Shown here piece by piece: positions 13,501-28,271 of a stretch of DNA of 64,000 bases. The DNA lies in the NCBI GenBank assembly GCA_010094045.1, contig ML986697.1:4596-68595 (forward strand), in the 5' to 3' direction. Within the stretch, counting starts at the first letter, position 1; every line of letters starts with the position of its first letter. A program made the position numbers and the translations under genes. The notes under the pieces were generated by a model. That model did not search any database. It saw nothing but the letters and a program-made list of their open reading frames with translations, and was not told the origin of the DNA. Source of the DNA: Lojkania enalia. Taxonomy: Eukaryota; Ascomycota; Dothideomycetes; Pleosporales.

Positions 13501-15792
13501 AGTAATAAACTTACTTTAATAAATCTCTTAGATAAGTTCTTATTAAGGTACTTCTTTAATACTTTTAACTTGTTCTAGAATATCCTATAGAGTAGACCGA
13601 AGCTGGCTTACTTACTATTCTCTAGTTTAATCTTATAATTATATAGTTATTATTTAGGCAGCTTATCTGCATTCTTATATAAGAAGATAGATAATAGGTT
13701 ATAGTATTCTTTAGGCACTTTAGTAATAGGGTTAGTATATACCTTTAAAACTAGAGCCTTATTAATATTAGCTATTAATATAGTAAAGATTTTATAGTTA
13801 GATTATTAGAAGAGTTAGACTAGCGGTATAGTACCTATATAATATATATCTAGTTGTAGTACAGACTTTAGGTATTTAAGCTTAAATAGATCCTTTTAGC
13901 TATAATCTTTATCTAAGATTAGGTCGGTTTTAGTTTTAGATTCTTTTAACTAGTATAGTATCTTAAGCAGCTAGTAATTATATTAGATATAACTTAATAG
14001 GCGGAGCTTTAAATAGTACTATCTAGGCTTTAAACTATATAAGAGTTGTAAATTAGTTACTTCAGGATCTCCTTTTATATTAGGTTTAGGTAGTTTACGG
14101 TCTTTAATAACTGTTTAAATAGCCTATTAGTAGACGGTAGAACTAGTAGATTATAAGTATTAAGTTAGATATTAGTTAGCGGTAAAGACTAGCTATTCGT
14201 TTTCGTAGTCTAGGTTTATACAATACTTATATATCTATAGCTGTTCTAGAATTAACTAGTATTTTCCTAGTATAGTTACGTAGAAATATACTATCTCTAA
14301 ATAGTTCAGGTATTAGAAGGTTAAGATAACTAAGTAGAAGATAGTCCCCTTATAGAAGACTTCTCTATTAAAGCTAATTAGATATAAGTTATATAAGAGT
14401 TATATCTTTTAGAGTTTTAGGGTATATACGAGGTCTCTATAGATATAGCTATAACTAGTAGCCCCAGTGTTAATAAGAATATTAATATCTTACTAGACTA
14501 GGTCTTAATAGATTAAGAAAGGAGCTAAAATCTAGTAGTTCTATAAGTATATAGAAATTCGGTATAGGTGTAATCCTAAAAGGTAACTTACTTCTAGAAC
14601 GGACCTTTTAATAATATTCTAGTTAGTAAGACTAGCTGCGTTTAGGAGTAAAAGTAATAGCCTTATTTATAAAATAACGAGTATATTAAAGATTAGTTAG
14701 AGGATCGGTTAGAAGATTGAGAGTAAGATCTATGGGGTATAGTAAAGCTCTAAGACCTTTAACGGATTGATAGTAGAGGAGCGCTATATTCTAGTAAAAT
14801 ATGTCCCTTACTATTATACTTATAACAGCGTCCTTTACGGCGGCGCCTTTCTTATTTATTAGAGCCTATAGGCGTGTAACTAGAAGTATCGAGTTTTATA
14901 GTATTTGGGTTCTTCTAGTAAGTAGTATAATACTTTAGTTGTTTGCGGTAGTTGCTAGATAGATAATATAGGTTAGTATTATATAGGGAAATTAGATTAG
15001 CGTAGTTGTTTAGGGTGCTAGGTATTATAACACCTATTATAGTACGGCGGAGCTTATTAGAAAGAAAATATCGGAGATATATGATTTGTCTAGTCTTATT
15101 TAGTTTAGTATCTACAATTAGGTGTTGGAATTTAGTAAAGTAAGTAGAGAACCTGCTTTAGCCTTGTTTTAAGGTTTCTAGCTTACTCTATATTATAGTC
15201 TCCTTATTCTAGTTACTATAGGTAGATTCTAAAAAGGCGACTAAGCTGTCTATAGAGTTAATACTCTTATCTATTAATAGGTTAACTAATATTACTAGAT
15301 CTTATTCTAGGTAGAAATAGGTATATAGAAGGCGGGTATATTTAGTTAGGTATTAGTTAGTATTTCCTTCTAGTTTATAGTAGAGCTTTCTAATAAAGTA
15401 TAAAAGCTCTAAATATTTACTAGAGAATATTAGAGGGTTAGATAAATAGTTAGAATAGAAATATAGGTTATATATAGTCTTAGGCGGATTAGAAGTTAAT
15501 ATAGGCATCTATTTAGAAGCTAGGGTTATAGGCTAAGTCAGGCTAAGGGCGGGTAATAGTTCTATTACTATTAATATACTAGTAGCTAGTAGAGAAGTAG
15601 CTATTTAGCGGCTACTAAATTCCCTTCGTATTACTTTAAGGTCTAACTTATAGCGGTTCTCTTAGGTTACTAAAGCCTCTACTAGCATCTCGTTCTTCTA
15701 CTATAAAAAGTCTAGCTTACCCTAAATCTCTTTAAATATACTAATAAGCGCGTTCTTGTTTATAGCGTATAATAGTAGATAACGTAACGTAA

Positions 15793-16095
15793 TATTACAG
15801 ACGTTTACGCGTAGTTAGTTAATCGTACTTTAGGTAGTTAACTCTATTACTATATACTATATATAAATATTAAAATATTATATAAAAAATAGAAATATCT
15901 ATATTATATAGGTTTTTATAGAGGCTAGGTCTATACTACTATATAGGCTAGCTAGGTTGGTAAAACCTTCCTCTATCGCGGTTAAAACAAGTCGGTTATA
16001 TTCCAGCTAGCAGCTAATAGCTATTACTAGCAGCTAGTTTAGGTATTATAGTAAGGGTAGTATAGGTGTAGAGGTATCGCGGTATTACTATAACA
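15793..16095 (-). repeat. Gypsy-3 LTR (right, 5' LTR of the minus-strand element)
   Basis: This 303-bp copy ends with TATAACA and is followed by the target duplication ATAAT. Its differences from the left copy look like CpA/TpG transitions. Confidence 0.88.
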
Positions 16096-17903
16096 ATAAT
16101 ACTAAGACTATACTAAAATTACAACTACTTTTTATAAAATATTATACTTTCTTATATTCTATTATACTATATAATATAGTAGCCTATTCTTCTATATCTA
16201 TAGTATTATTTTTATACGTCCGTAAGTTATACCTAGCCTTACTATACTATCTATAGTACTTTTAAATCAGCTAGCCTCTATTAATATACGCTTTCTTTCT
16301 ACTCTTCTTCCTATTAGTATAAGCATTAAACTCTTTTAGAGTAGTTAATTAAACGCCTTTTTTAATTATTAGATTATCTTTCTTCTATATATACTTTCTT
16401 TTATATAATCGATATTATATAGCAGCTTTATTAGCTGCTTAAAACTTAGTAACCTAAGTATATATTAGTATATTTTTATAAACTATTTAAATACCTCTAT
16501 TATTAAAGTAAGTAAGCTATTTAAATACTTTTAAACTCTTAATTAAACGTATATAGATTAAGACCTAAATTTAATAGAATTATTTAGTATATTTAACTTC
16601 TAAAGAGTATTTTTAACTATAAAAAGTATTAGTATATATAGTTAAATTTTAAGCTTTAATAGTACTATATTTAAATTAAATAAAACTAGACTAGTATTTT
16701 AAAAGCTATTTAGAATATTACTCTTTATAATTGCTATATTAAAAGCTATTTTAAAATAGAATAAGAACTTAATTTTTATAATATAGTTAATATAACTATA
16801 TATTAGCTACTTAACTTAGCACCTATATATAGTCTTTAAAAGCGAAAAATAACCTATATCTAGTAGTTATAGTAGGTATAATAAATATAGAGGTATATAG
16901 AGAATAATAATATTTTTTTCCTTATAGAGTTACCTAAATTTAAGTAAGTTATAGCTCTTATAGCTATTAAGAATTAGTAATTAATATATACTAATAGTAT
17001 AATCTTTTATATATATATTAAAGTACTTTAACTACTTAATACTAATATTATTTATCGTCCAGCTATTATTAGTAACCTATATAATCTAGGTTAGTAGAAT
17101 ATTATCTTCTTTATATTATATAGAAAGGTAGTAGATATCTATAAAAATAATAAAAGGTAGTATTACCTATTCTATTATATTAATACTCTAGATAATTATA
17201 GTCTATTTATAATTATCTAGCTAGAGCTATTTAAATTAATTCCGTCTTTTAGAGCTAGTAACTACTACTTATATTAATATTATATTTATTATAAAGCCTA
17301 ATTTATTAAACTTATATATATCTTTGTTAATAATACTATATTTAGCCTTTATATTCTATATAAAGTAGAACTAGCTTCTTATAACCTTAGAATTCTTATA
17401 TTTAGCTCTTAAATAGTCGTATTTTTAATTAAATTTAACCTTAAGTTTAAGCGTATATTTAATAAAATTCTCTACCTAGTTCTTTCTAACTTAGCTAGTA
17501 GAGTATATAGCTAGTAGTAAATTAGCTATATCTTAAATAGTAGTAAGTTGTAGTAGAAATCCTCTTATATCTAGATCTAGTATATACTAAATAATTATCT
17601 ATTCCTTAATCTTACTAAGCTTTATTAAATTAAGCTGGTAATTATATTATAGAACTATTTTTTACTTTTATATATTAAATATACTTTAAGAGATATTATA
17701 GATTAATATAATATAACGTATAATTAGTATTATATCTTATTAAAGAGCTTAAAGTATAAACTATATTCTAGCTTCTTTCTAAATTAATTCTATAGTTATT
17801 AGTTATAGTATAATATTATAAAGTATAATTATCGTAATTTTAATAGAGTTTTAGTATTATAATTAACTTATTTAGATAATTAGCTTATTTATATAGTATA
17901 TTA

Positions 17904-18484
17904 GAAGGTTATATTATAGATTTATTATAGTTTATATATAGTAAGAAAGTCTAAAAATATAATAGAATTAGATATAATAAAAATCTATTATTATTAAAGC
18001 TAGAGAAAGAAAAGAGAAAGTATATAGTAGTAAGATATATATTATTTACTTACTTTAGTCTAGGTAGATATAGGATTATATAAGAGTAACTACTATTATA
18101 GTATTATAGAAATAGAATTAAACTATAGGCTAGAACCTTTATATATAGTATTTATAATATTAAGAAAAAGTAGCTATTTTAATAATTTAACTACTTTAAT
18201 AGTAGAATATATTATATTACTATATTAAACTATTATATATTAATCTAGATAGGTTATTAAAAGTTTAGTAAGATAATAGTTTACTTATACTAATAACTTA
18301 CTTTTAAACTATATTATAGTAAATTTAAAAATATAATTATATAATAACTAATAAAATTATAGTATTTATATAGATGTAAATTATTAAGAGAGTTTATAAG
18401 TAGTAAATTTAACCGTCTATAGTAAAAAATATAATAAACGATAATATACGATTAATAAGATAAAATACTAATAAAAAACCGATA
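17904..18484. other. AT-rich spacer between two pogo-like insertions
   Basis: About 580 bp of very AT-rich sequence with stops in all frames. No domain or repeat copy is recognisable. It ends in the TA dinucleotide (18483-18484) that forms the target site of the next pogo-like copy. It could be part of the same old element as 8769-10193. Confidence 0.4.
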
Positions 18485-20170
18485 ATATATAGTATAAGTA
18501 AACTAATTACCTAAGTAAGCTAATTATAATACTAAAACTCTACTAAAATTATAATAATTATATTTTATAATATTATACTATAACTAATAACTATAGAATT
18601 AATTTAGAAAGAAGCTAGAATATAGTTTATACTCTAAACTCTTTAATAAAATATAATACTAACTATATATTATATTATATTAATCTATAATATCTTCTAA
18701 AATATATTTAGTATATAAAAGTAAAGAATAATTTTATAATATAATTACTAGCCTAATTTAATAAAGCTTAATAAGATTAAAGAGTAGATAATTATTTAGT
18801 ATATACTAGATCTAAATATAAGAGGATTTCTACTATAGTTTACTATTATTTAAGATATAGCTAATATACTACTAGCTAGATACTCTACTAGCTAGGTTAA
18901 AAAGAACTAGGTAGAGAATTTTATTAAATATATACCTAAGTTTAAGGTTAAATTTAATTAAAAGTACAACTATTTAAAAGCTAAATATAAAGATTTTAAA
19001 GTTATAGAAGGCTAGTTCTACCTTATATAGAATATAAAGGCTAAGTATAATATTATTAATAAAGATATATATAACTTTAATAAATTAAGTTTTATAATAG
19101 GTATAATATTAATAGAAGTAATAGTTACTAGCTCTAAAAGACGGAATTAACTAAAGTAGCTCCAGCTAGATAATTATAAGTAGACTATAGTTATCTAAGA
19201 TATTAACGCGATAAGATAGATAATACTATTTTTTATTATTTTTATAGATATCTACTACCTCTCTATATAGTATAAAGAAGATAATATTCTACTAACCTAG
19301 GTTATATAGGTTATTAATAATAGCTAAATAATAAATAATATTAGTATTAAATAGTTAAAGTATTTTAATATATATATAAAAGATTATACTATTAGTATAT
19401 ATTAATTACTAATTCTTAATAGTTATAAAAGCTATAACTTACTTAAATTTAAGTAGCTCTATAAAGAAAAGAATATTATTACTCTCTATATACCTCTATA
19501 TTTATTATACCTACTATAGCTATTAGATATAAGTTATTTCTCGCTTTTAAAGACTATATATAGGTGCTAAGTTAAGTAGCTAATATATAGTTATATTAAC
19601 TATATTATAAAAATCGAGTTTTTATCCTACTTTAAAGTAGCTTTTAATATAGTAATTATAAAGAGTAATATTTTAAGTAGCTTTTAAAGTACTAGTCTAA
19701 TTCTATTTAATTTAGATATAGTACTATTAAAGTTTAAAGTTCGACTATATATACTAATATCTTCTATAGTTAAAAATACCCTTTAGGAGTTAAAAATACT
19801 AAGTAATTCTATTAAATTTAGGTCTTAATTTATATACGTTTAATTAAGAGTTTAAAAGTATCTAAATAGCTTATTTATTTTAATAGTAGAAGCGTTTAGA
19901 TAGTTTATAAAAGGTGCTACGTATATAATATATAAAAATATACTATTATATACTTAGGTTATTAAACTTTAAATAGTTAATAAGGCTGCTATATAATATT
20001 AATTATATAAAAGAAAGTATATATAGAAGAAAGACAACCTAATAATTAAAGAAGATACTTAATTAACTACTCTAAAAGAGTTTAGCACTTATATTAATAG
20101 GAAGAAGGGTAGGAAGAAGGCGCGTATTAATAGAGGCCAGCCGACTTAAAGGTGCTATAGGTAGTATAGT

Positions 20171-20449
20171 TGTAACGATGTAAAGAAATCGTTCCACGAA
20201 AAGCTTTATATACAACCTTATCCTAAAGCTTTTCGCTTATCTTATCCTACCCCCAGTTCTACCTCTTTTCCCTTCTATATATAGTTGTATACTCCCTTAT
20301 AAGTAGCTTAGTAGTTCTTCTATATCCTTTTATATAAGGCCTATAGGTGTTAATAGAATTCTTAGGTCTCTAATCTCCTATATACTTCTATATACCTCTA
20401 AGTAGATTTGTATCGCATTCGGACCTATTATCTTACCTATACCGTTATA
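20171..20449 (+). repeat. Gypsy-1 5' LTR of copy 2
   Basis: This 279-bp LTR is the least mutated of the three Gypsy-1 LTRs, still starting TGTAACGATG and ending CCGTTATA. It is preceded by the target duplication ATAGT. Confidence 0.9.
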
Positions 20450-22620
20450 TTATATAGAAGAACTTAATACTACTAGTAATAGTCTCTTTAATAATATTGT
20501 ATTGATTGTTTATTTAACTATATTTAAGTCTAAAATATACCTAATTTAGTTTAGATTATAATACTTATATACCGTTATATTAAATTATTTAATTACCTAA
20601 ATAGGATCTTAGAGACCTTTTATTAATTAAAGTTTTTAGGTTTAGAACTTTCTATCCTCTATAATTAGGATTGCTTTTAGAAAAGCCGCATAGAGTACGC
20701 CTAGGTAGAAACTCGGAGACTATTAATAACCTATTAGAATTAGAGGTAACTGCTAATATCTAACTATAATTCACCTTCTAATTCTTATATTAGAACCGAT
20801 ATACGCGTAAGTTATAGTAAGAGTAAACTTCTATCTATACGTGTAGAATAACTGTTACCTCCTATAAAGGGCCCTATAATAGGCGGACCCCTCTCTATAG
20901 GACTTATAATAAAGAACCTATCTAATTTAGAGGGAAATTAAAGTAAACTAACTCTTAAGAAATAAATTGTAATTTTATAGGAGGAGATTATATATTTAAT
21001 ATAATAGAGAACTATTAGTTCTAATTAACCTCTATAAACCACTGAATTAGAACTAATAATACGCTAGAAAACTTTTACAACTCCCCTAGTAAGAAACTTC
21101 TTAGCTACTCTTAAGCCCCCTTAAGCCTACTTTACTAAATATATACTTAAAATTAAAAGCTTTATAGATAGTAGCGAACTTATATTTAAATAATAGAGAG
21201 CTTCGATTCTGGACTAACTTAAGATTAATATAGATTACTATCTAATAGAGCGTACACGTATAGTATTAGTATAAGAATATACCTCTAGTACTATAAAAGG
21301 GTATCTAGAGCTAAAATACCTAGCTGAATTAGACTAGTATTAGTTTAAAAATGCTAAAGAAATAATTTTACTTCTATAATCGTATTTTATTATAGGTAAT
21401 AAAGAGATAGAAGTATAATAGGCGTTTTAAGTACTAAGAATAAATAAGAGAGAAGCGTTTCTAACTTTTAAAGCTCGCTTTATTAGTACAACTATTAGGG
21501 GATCCGTATCCTAATCTAAGTAGTTCTTCTACCTATAAGATAAGATTCTCCCCAGCCTAAGGATACTAAACCTTAGTTTTAAGCTTATATAGAAAGGCTT
21601 TTTTAATACTATAGTTGCCTACTTAACAGCCTATAATATAGAAAGAAGAAGTATTCCTAGCCTTTTAGAACGAACTATTAGCCTATAGGTTACAGCTAAA
21701 GTAAATTTAGATCGGTACTAGAAGATTTCTAAGAGTTTATCTAAGGTAACCTATAATCTAATACCACCCCGATCTACCCTAGTATTAATACCTCGTTCTA
21801 CTACAATCGCTTTTTAATAACCTAGTAAGACTCCCGCATTTAAAAAGTATATAATTCTAGGTAATTACTATAATTATAGTAAATTAGAATATTTTATAAA
21901 TAAATATATAGTTCTTAAAGTATATAAAATAGAGGTTAAATAAGAGAAGATTAAGGAAGAAGAGTTTTTAGATGTAAACGAGTACTACCTAGATAGTTCT
22001 TAGGTAGGAAACAGAGATATCTAGGAAAACTCTCCGTCCTAGACTTAAATAAGTACAACTTATTAAACATCGATTTATCGTATTTATTTAGAGGAAATTA
22101 CTTCTAAATCCCTACTATTCTATATTTAAAAGGCGTTGGTATATAACTAAACACCCTTATTAATATAGGTGCTTAAAACTTCCTATTTCTTAATTCTACG
22201 GTAGTTAGATTACTCTCCTAAGCTCTATATATATTAATATAGTACTTACCCTTTAAAATTACTATTAAAGGTTTTTAGGACCGAATCTAAACCCTAGTTA
22301 ATTAGTATATCTACTTATACCTGCAAATTAATAGGAGAACTATCTAAAACTACCTATTTATTATTATAGATTTAGGTACTTAGGATTATATTATTAGTAT
22401 TAAATAGTTATATTATTTTCAACTCTAGCTAGATATAGATAAGAATTAGATTATATAGCCCTCTAAGTATCCTACTACTTATAATTCTTTACCTCCTCTT
22501 CTTATATAATTAACTCAGCCAGCACACAATAAGAAAGTAGAGCTAGATATCTAGCAATATAACGCTCTATAGGAAAAGGACTAGTATTAGTAGTTTTATA
22601 GTCTAACTATCTATTATATT

Positions 22621-22824
22621 TGTTATAGGAATTTTCGGCTAGTCTACTAAGCTGTATCAGATATTAACGTATAATATTACGGTCGATATTACGCCGGATA
22701 TTACGCTGGATATTAGCTAATATACCCCTTTTTTATATATATAAATATGGCCCGCTAGCTATCTTTAATTAACCAGTTCAGCTCCTCATCTCCCTCCCTA
22801 AGATAAGATTCGCCTCTTACTACA
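22621..22824 (+). repeat. Copia 5' LTR
   Basis: This 204-bp LTR starts TGTTATAGGAATTTTCGGC and ends CTTACTACA. It contains three imperfect GATATTACG-type units in tandem near 22665-22715. Confidence 0.9.
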
Positions 22825-25800
22825 GTTATAAGCCCGGTTACCGTACTAAAATAGCTGCAACTCAATTTATATATTGCGATTAATATCGCTTCTTTTTATT
22901 TAGTATCGTAATATTACAATATTATTATCTTTATCGTTTACCAACGATCTTTAGGTACTCAGCTATCAGAATTACGTGCAAATTCTGTACTTTATAAGCT
23001 TATTAATATACTATATCGCGTTTAAGGCTATTTTATTCTCTAGTATTAATATATCCCAGCATATTTCTAGTATTACAACGGTTGTATACTCCTCTATAGC
23101 TATATCTAAGAAGAAGATACTTAGTACTCCTAGCAATTAGGAGGATTAGCTTAAGTAGTATAAATTAACAGTTAGTAGGCTAAGGGTATAAGAATATTTA
23201 GATCTAAGCGTACCTTCTAAAAAGGTTAAAATTTATAGGCTAGAACCTCCCCTCCCTAATATAGGTAAGTTCCGGACCCCGAAGATAAATCTAGAAGGGG
23301 AAATAGAAAGATACCCCTCTAGTAGAGTTATATATAAGGAGATAACCTTGATATAAATAATAGATTAGAACTGGGTAAGGGACTAGTATAACTAATAGAG
23401 GAAGAATTAGATTAAGATCGATAATACTCTCTATACTATATATAGCAATATCCTAATAATAATATTACCTTAATATAAAGTAATACTTAGCGACGATATA
23501 ACCAGCTATAAGATTCTTAGAATCTTATAGGAAAAGTTAGCGTCTACTATTAAGTTGAGGGAGCAACTAATCTAGAAGGAATATTAAGCTCTCCTTAAGT
23601 ACCCAACTAATAGAGAGGTAGAGAAGTAGCTAAATTAGTAGAATCAGGTAATCCGTCGTACTAAGACTACTAGCTTAGTAGAAGTTTAAGGCCTTAGAGT
23701 AGAAAAGGATTTTCTTCTAACGGTTGCTAAGAAAGATAAGGTATAGGCGCTAATCTATATAGTACTGATTAACGCTAAAAATAAGCTAGGTGGGATTAAT
23801 TAACTAATTCCTACGATTGAACAATTAGTATACTAATATACCAATTACTATAAATATTTTAATCTATAGAAGGCGCTCGGCTTATTCGCAGCTTTATAAT
23901 ATCTATTAATTCTTTAAGTAAATTCTAATAGTATTATATAGTAGCTTTAAGAAAAATCCGGTTCGCGATTATATACTCTACCACCCTACTTCTATAAGAA
24001 GTAGCACTTCTAAAGTAATTGCGAGTACGTAAACGAATTAATTAAGCTACTAAACTAGATACTAGATTAGGAAATACTAAAAGCCTAAGATAATATCTTA
24101 AATAGGAATAACTAGGGGAAAAAGAATGCTCTAAAAGTAAATATAGAAAAATATAAGAAGTTAAAATCCTCGTTTAATAGTAAAGCCTCTACAAAAGCTG
24201 CTAGCCTTTAGGGAAATACCCAGGTGATTTAAAGGGGCAATTTTTTAGCAAGTACTACCCCTAAGAAAGAATAGACTAGTATTCTAAATCGGTAGATACT
24301 TAATCTAGGTTCTAATATCTATATATACAACTCTAAGGCTTTTAGTTAGTAGACTACTTAGATAGCGAATTCTAAAGATAAAATCGCTGTAGGAGGCAGT
24401 ATATACCTTATATTAGAATAGGGTACTATCGCAATTATGATTAATTCTCCTATAAGCCTAAGGAATATTAAGCTAATAGAAGTCGTTTATATCCCTTAGT
24501 TGCTAACTAATATAATAGCCCTAATTAGAAATAGGGAATAGAGTATCTAGTTTAACTTAGGTAGAGATTACCTTTACTAGTACAATTACTATAATATCGT
24601 TTATTATTTAGAGTTATTTAACGGCTACTAGCTACTAGACGCGGACCTAGTAAAAAGACCTCTACTTAATTTACTTTCCGGATATAAGATAGTTGTAGTA
24701 ATTAAGAAAAAGTTCTTCTATCGCTAGCAACTAATATAAATTATTTCTTTAGCTGAAACGTATTAATTATTAGGCCACCTAGATAGAGATTTAGTATTAG
24801 CCCTACTTTAGACAGCTAAGAGTATCTAGTTAAGCGATTAGGAAGTACTAGTATAGTAAGATTGCTAGACATATATATAAGCGAAGTTATTATAGTAGAT
24901 TAGCTAGTATAGTTAGCTTTATCTAGCTACTAAACTATTTAAGAGAATCGCGATTAATATTATACAACTTTAGAAGGACTGTAAGAGGTACTATAATAGT
25001 AAGAGATATCTATTTTATGTAGTTAATTAGATATTCTAGTAGTATAAGAGATTTACAATATATAATTAGTTGAAATCCACCCTCGTAAAAGCCTTTAAAA
25101 TACTATTAGCAAAAATTAAATAATAGTATAAAAGAAAGATCGTATATATCTATATAGATAATAACTTAAGCTTTTTAGAACTTATAGAAGTATTACTTAA
25201 TTAAGGAATTGCGATTAAAGCTCGCGCGTCTTATACGCCTAAGTAGAATAGCCTAGTAGAGCGAGTAGAATACTAAATTATAACCCGCGCGCGCGCTCTC
25301 GCGATAGAAGATAATATTTCTAATAAATATACTAACGAATTAGCTTATACAGCGATATATTTACTTAATAGAACGCCGATTGTAAACCTTTAATTTAAAA
25401 CCCTATATAAGGCCGTTTTTAGCTATAAACCGTCTCTTACTTACCTTTAGGTTATAGGATCACGAGCATATATTTTAGATAAAACTCTATTAAGAGGCGA
25501 TAAACTAGTATTATAAGTACTAATCGGGAAACTCTTACGATATAGAAGTACGAATATATACTAAGTACTGATTCTAAAACTAAAACGGGTACTTAATACC
25601 AGGGACGTTGTATTTAGCAATATTATATCTAGTAAAGAGGAGGAATATCCGCTAAAAGAATCTTTAGAGAAGATTCTTTTTCAAATTAACAATATTAAGA
25701 GCTTTATTAATAGTAGTAATAATAAAACGATTAAAGTTGTAGAAACAATCTACGAAGATTAGCTGCCTAATTAAGATATCTCTACTAAGTTAGTAGGCAA

Positions 25801-28067
25801 TTTAATTAGTAAAAAGGCCTATTAGTAAGAGAATACTATTTTTAAAGAATAAATCGACGATATTACTAGTAATTAGAAACTCCTAATACTAGAATTAATA
25901 CTAGCGCTAGTACTAAGAAATTAGGATACCCCTGCAGTATTACTAGTAGATAGTAAAAATACTATGTTTAGCAATAATTTACTATAAGGATAGCAACTGT
26001 TACCTTCTTATACTTCTATACCCTTAAAAAGAATAAATAATATCCTACGGAGGGAAGAAATCAGTAGTTAAATATTAAGAGATAATATAATCTAGAAAGA
26101 TAGGTCTTTATACAGCCGCAGGCCGCTTTAGTTATACTTTACTACCTTTACAGTACTATCTAATAGCGAGCTAATACCGGTAAATTATATAAAGGAAACT
26201 TATACTATTAGAAAATATTATCGCAATTAGCTTCTACTAGAACTAAAATACTATAAGAATCTAAAGAATTACCCTTTTAGTACTAGCTTCTATAAGGCCT
26301 GTTGCGCTGAGTTATAGAAGTAGGAGGATATAGATATCTAGTAAAAGGTAATAATCCTCTAAAACTCTACTAAAATTCTTCTAGTAATATAGGTATTTAT
26401 ATATAAATTTGATGAGGACGGTTTCCTATATAAATTTAAGGCTAGATTAGTCGTATACAGCGATCTATAATCTTAATAGGGAGATACCTATACTATTATA
26501 CTAGCTGTATAAACCTTTTACTTTTTAATATTAATTGCAACTCATTTTAAACTTAATATATACCAGTTCGATATTATTAATACGTTCCTTAACTACCGAT
26601 TAGATAGGTTAATATATATCTATATACTAGAAGGTTTCGTATATAAGTATAGAAAATATCTACAACTATAGAAAGCTATATATAGCTTTAAAGATGCTCT
26701 AAAACTTTAGTATTATAAGCTAGATAGGACTCTAAGGTAATTAGGCCTTAAAATAGTACTAGGAATATCTTACTTATATATAAATAATAAGCTGATCGTC
26801 TTCTTTTATATTAATAATATTATAATTCTAGTTTATCTATTAAATATCTCTGCTAAGTAGAAATTTGAATTATAATTAAGTAATAAATACGAACTTCGAT
26901 CCTTCGGAGATCTAAATTAGTTTCTAGGAGTTTGAGTCGTACGTGATATATAGTAGCACAAGATCTAGCTGCTATAGAACTTATTTATTAATAAGGTAGC
27001 AGCGCGATTTAATATTACGGTTAATAAGAAGGCGCTGAGTACGCCTCTACACGAGAATGTATTACCAGCCGCTACTAAGGAATCCTCTAATAGGATATCT
27101 TACTACTAACAACTAATTAGTTGTCTAGCCTAGATTGTAATTTTTATACGCTCTAATATCGCGCGAGTATACTTAATATTATTATAATACCTCTAGAACT
27201 CTAGCAATTATTATATTAACGCTGCTTTAAGAGTATAGCGATATCTAATTAGTACGAAGTACTTAGCAATTACAGCAATAGCTGATAATATATAAAACAC
27301 TTCTACTATTAGCTAGAGTAGTAATACTAATTATATTAACCCTATAGAGTAATTACTATTTTATAGTATATTTGATGCAGCCTTCGGCAATAATCCTAAT
27401 ACTTGTCGAAGTTCCTACGGCTATATATTTCAACTTTTTAGGATGCCGATCGATTAAAAAGCCTCAATTTAGCGTACGGTTATAAAATCGACTACTAAGG
27501 TAGAATTATTAGCACTATCAGTTGCTGGATTAGAAATAGAGTAGTAGTAGAAGGCCTTCGCCTTACTACGCTTCTATATTAACACGCAACCAGTACTACT
27601 TTACAATAATTAATAAATAGTAGATATCGTAAATAAGCTATTTAAGCGTTTTAATACCAAACTTTACTATATAGATATATACTAGTACTAGCTATGTTAA
27701 GAAGTAGCAGAGTAGAGACTTACAATTAGTTAGTAACCGACGAATCTAATGCCAGCTGACGGCCTTACAAAAGTTCTACAACTGTAACAATACTAAAGAT
27801 TTATTAAGCAACTAAAAATAGAAGATATTTCAGCTAGAATCGAATCTCAGGAATTTCTATTAGCTAAATAAATCGATTACTAACAAGAATCTTAGGGGGT
27901 GATCAAAAATTGATTATAACTTACCCTATATTACATTAAATTGATATTTCTGCAAGCGTATTTAGCTCTACTACTAGTTACTCTATACAATTTACCTCTT
28001 TTAGTATAGTATCTACCTTTATTTTTTTCGACGCAGCTTCTCCTTCGCAGTTAAAGCTAGGGGGGTA

Positions 28068-28271
28068 TATTATAGAGATTTTCGGCTAGTCTGCCGAGCT
28101 GTATTAGATATCGACGTACGATATTACGGTTGATATTACGCCGGATATTACGCTGGATATTAGCTAATATACCCCTTTTTCATATATATAAATATAGCCC
28201 GCTGGCTATCTTTAATTAACCAGTTCAACTCCTTATCTCCCTCCCTAAGATAAGATTCGCCTCTCACCACA
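28068..28271 (+). repeat. Copia 3' LTR
   Basis: A 204-bp LTR, the same length as the 5' copy, that ends CTCTCACCACA. It differs from the 5' copy mainly by C/T and G/A changes. A related, mostly unmutated LTR lies at 42583-42736. Confidence 0.9.

Larger units (their letters stand above)
10240..16095 (-). mobile_element. Gypsy-3, complete LTR retrotransposon in reverse orientation, RIP-degraded
   Basis: This 5856-bp element has two 303-bp LTRs and a perfect target duplication ATAAT (10235-10239 and 16096-16100) inside pogo copy 3. Read on the minus strand it has a gag zinc knuckle (CX2CX4HX4C spacing, 14786-14827, later Cys read as Tyr), a reverse transcriptase around 13200-13600 (including YRALNTITIKN and YYIKLDIITAFNKLRIAK), and RNase H/integrase towards 10543. 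The polypurine tract appears on the plus strand as ccctcc just inside the left LTR. No long frame survives. Confidence 0.88.
10194..17901 (-). mobile_element. pogo/Fot1-like DNA transposon (copy 3), split by Gypsy-3
   Basis: The left terminal inverted repeat is at 10194-10239; the rest is at 16096-17901, and TA flanks both ends (10192-10193 and 17902-17903). Without Gypsy-3 and one copy of its 5-bp duplication the element is 1847 bp, close to the 1872 bp of the intact copy. The transposase lies on the minus strand and is destroyed by stops. Both inverted repeats share two non-RIP differences from the other copies at mirror-image positions, so this copy belongs to a slightly different subfamily. 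Confidence 0.8.
22621..28271 (+). mobile_element. complete Ty1/Copia retrotransposon, RIP-degraded, nested in Gypsy-1
   Basis: This 5651-bp element has 204-bp LTRs and a perfect target duplication ATATT (22616-22620 and 28272-28276). A purine tract (aaagctagggggg) precedes the 3' LTR. The Copia order integrase then reverse transcriptase is visible: integrase with YLLNRTPIVNL near 25360, reverse transcriptase about 26400-26950, and RNase H at about 27370-27800 (DAAFGNNPNTCRSSYGYIF, ALSVAGLEIE, NLMPADGLTK). Stops interrupt every domain, though longer readable stretches and more CG remain than in Gypsy-2. This fits its place as the youngest layer. Confidence 0.92.
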
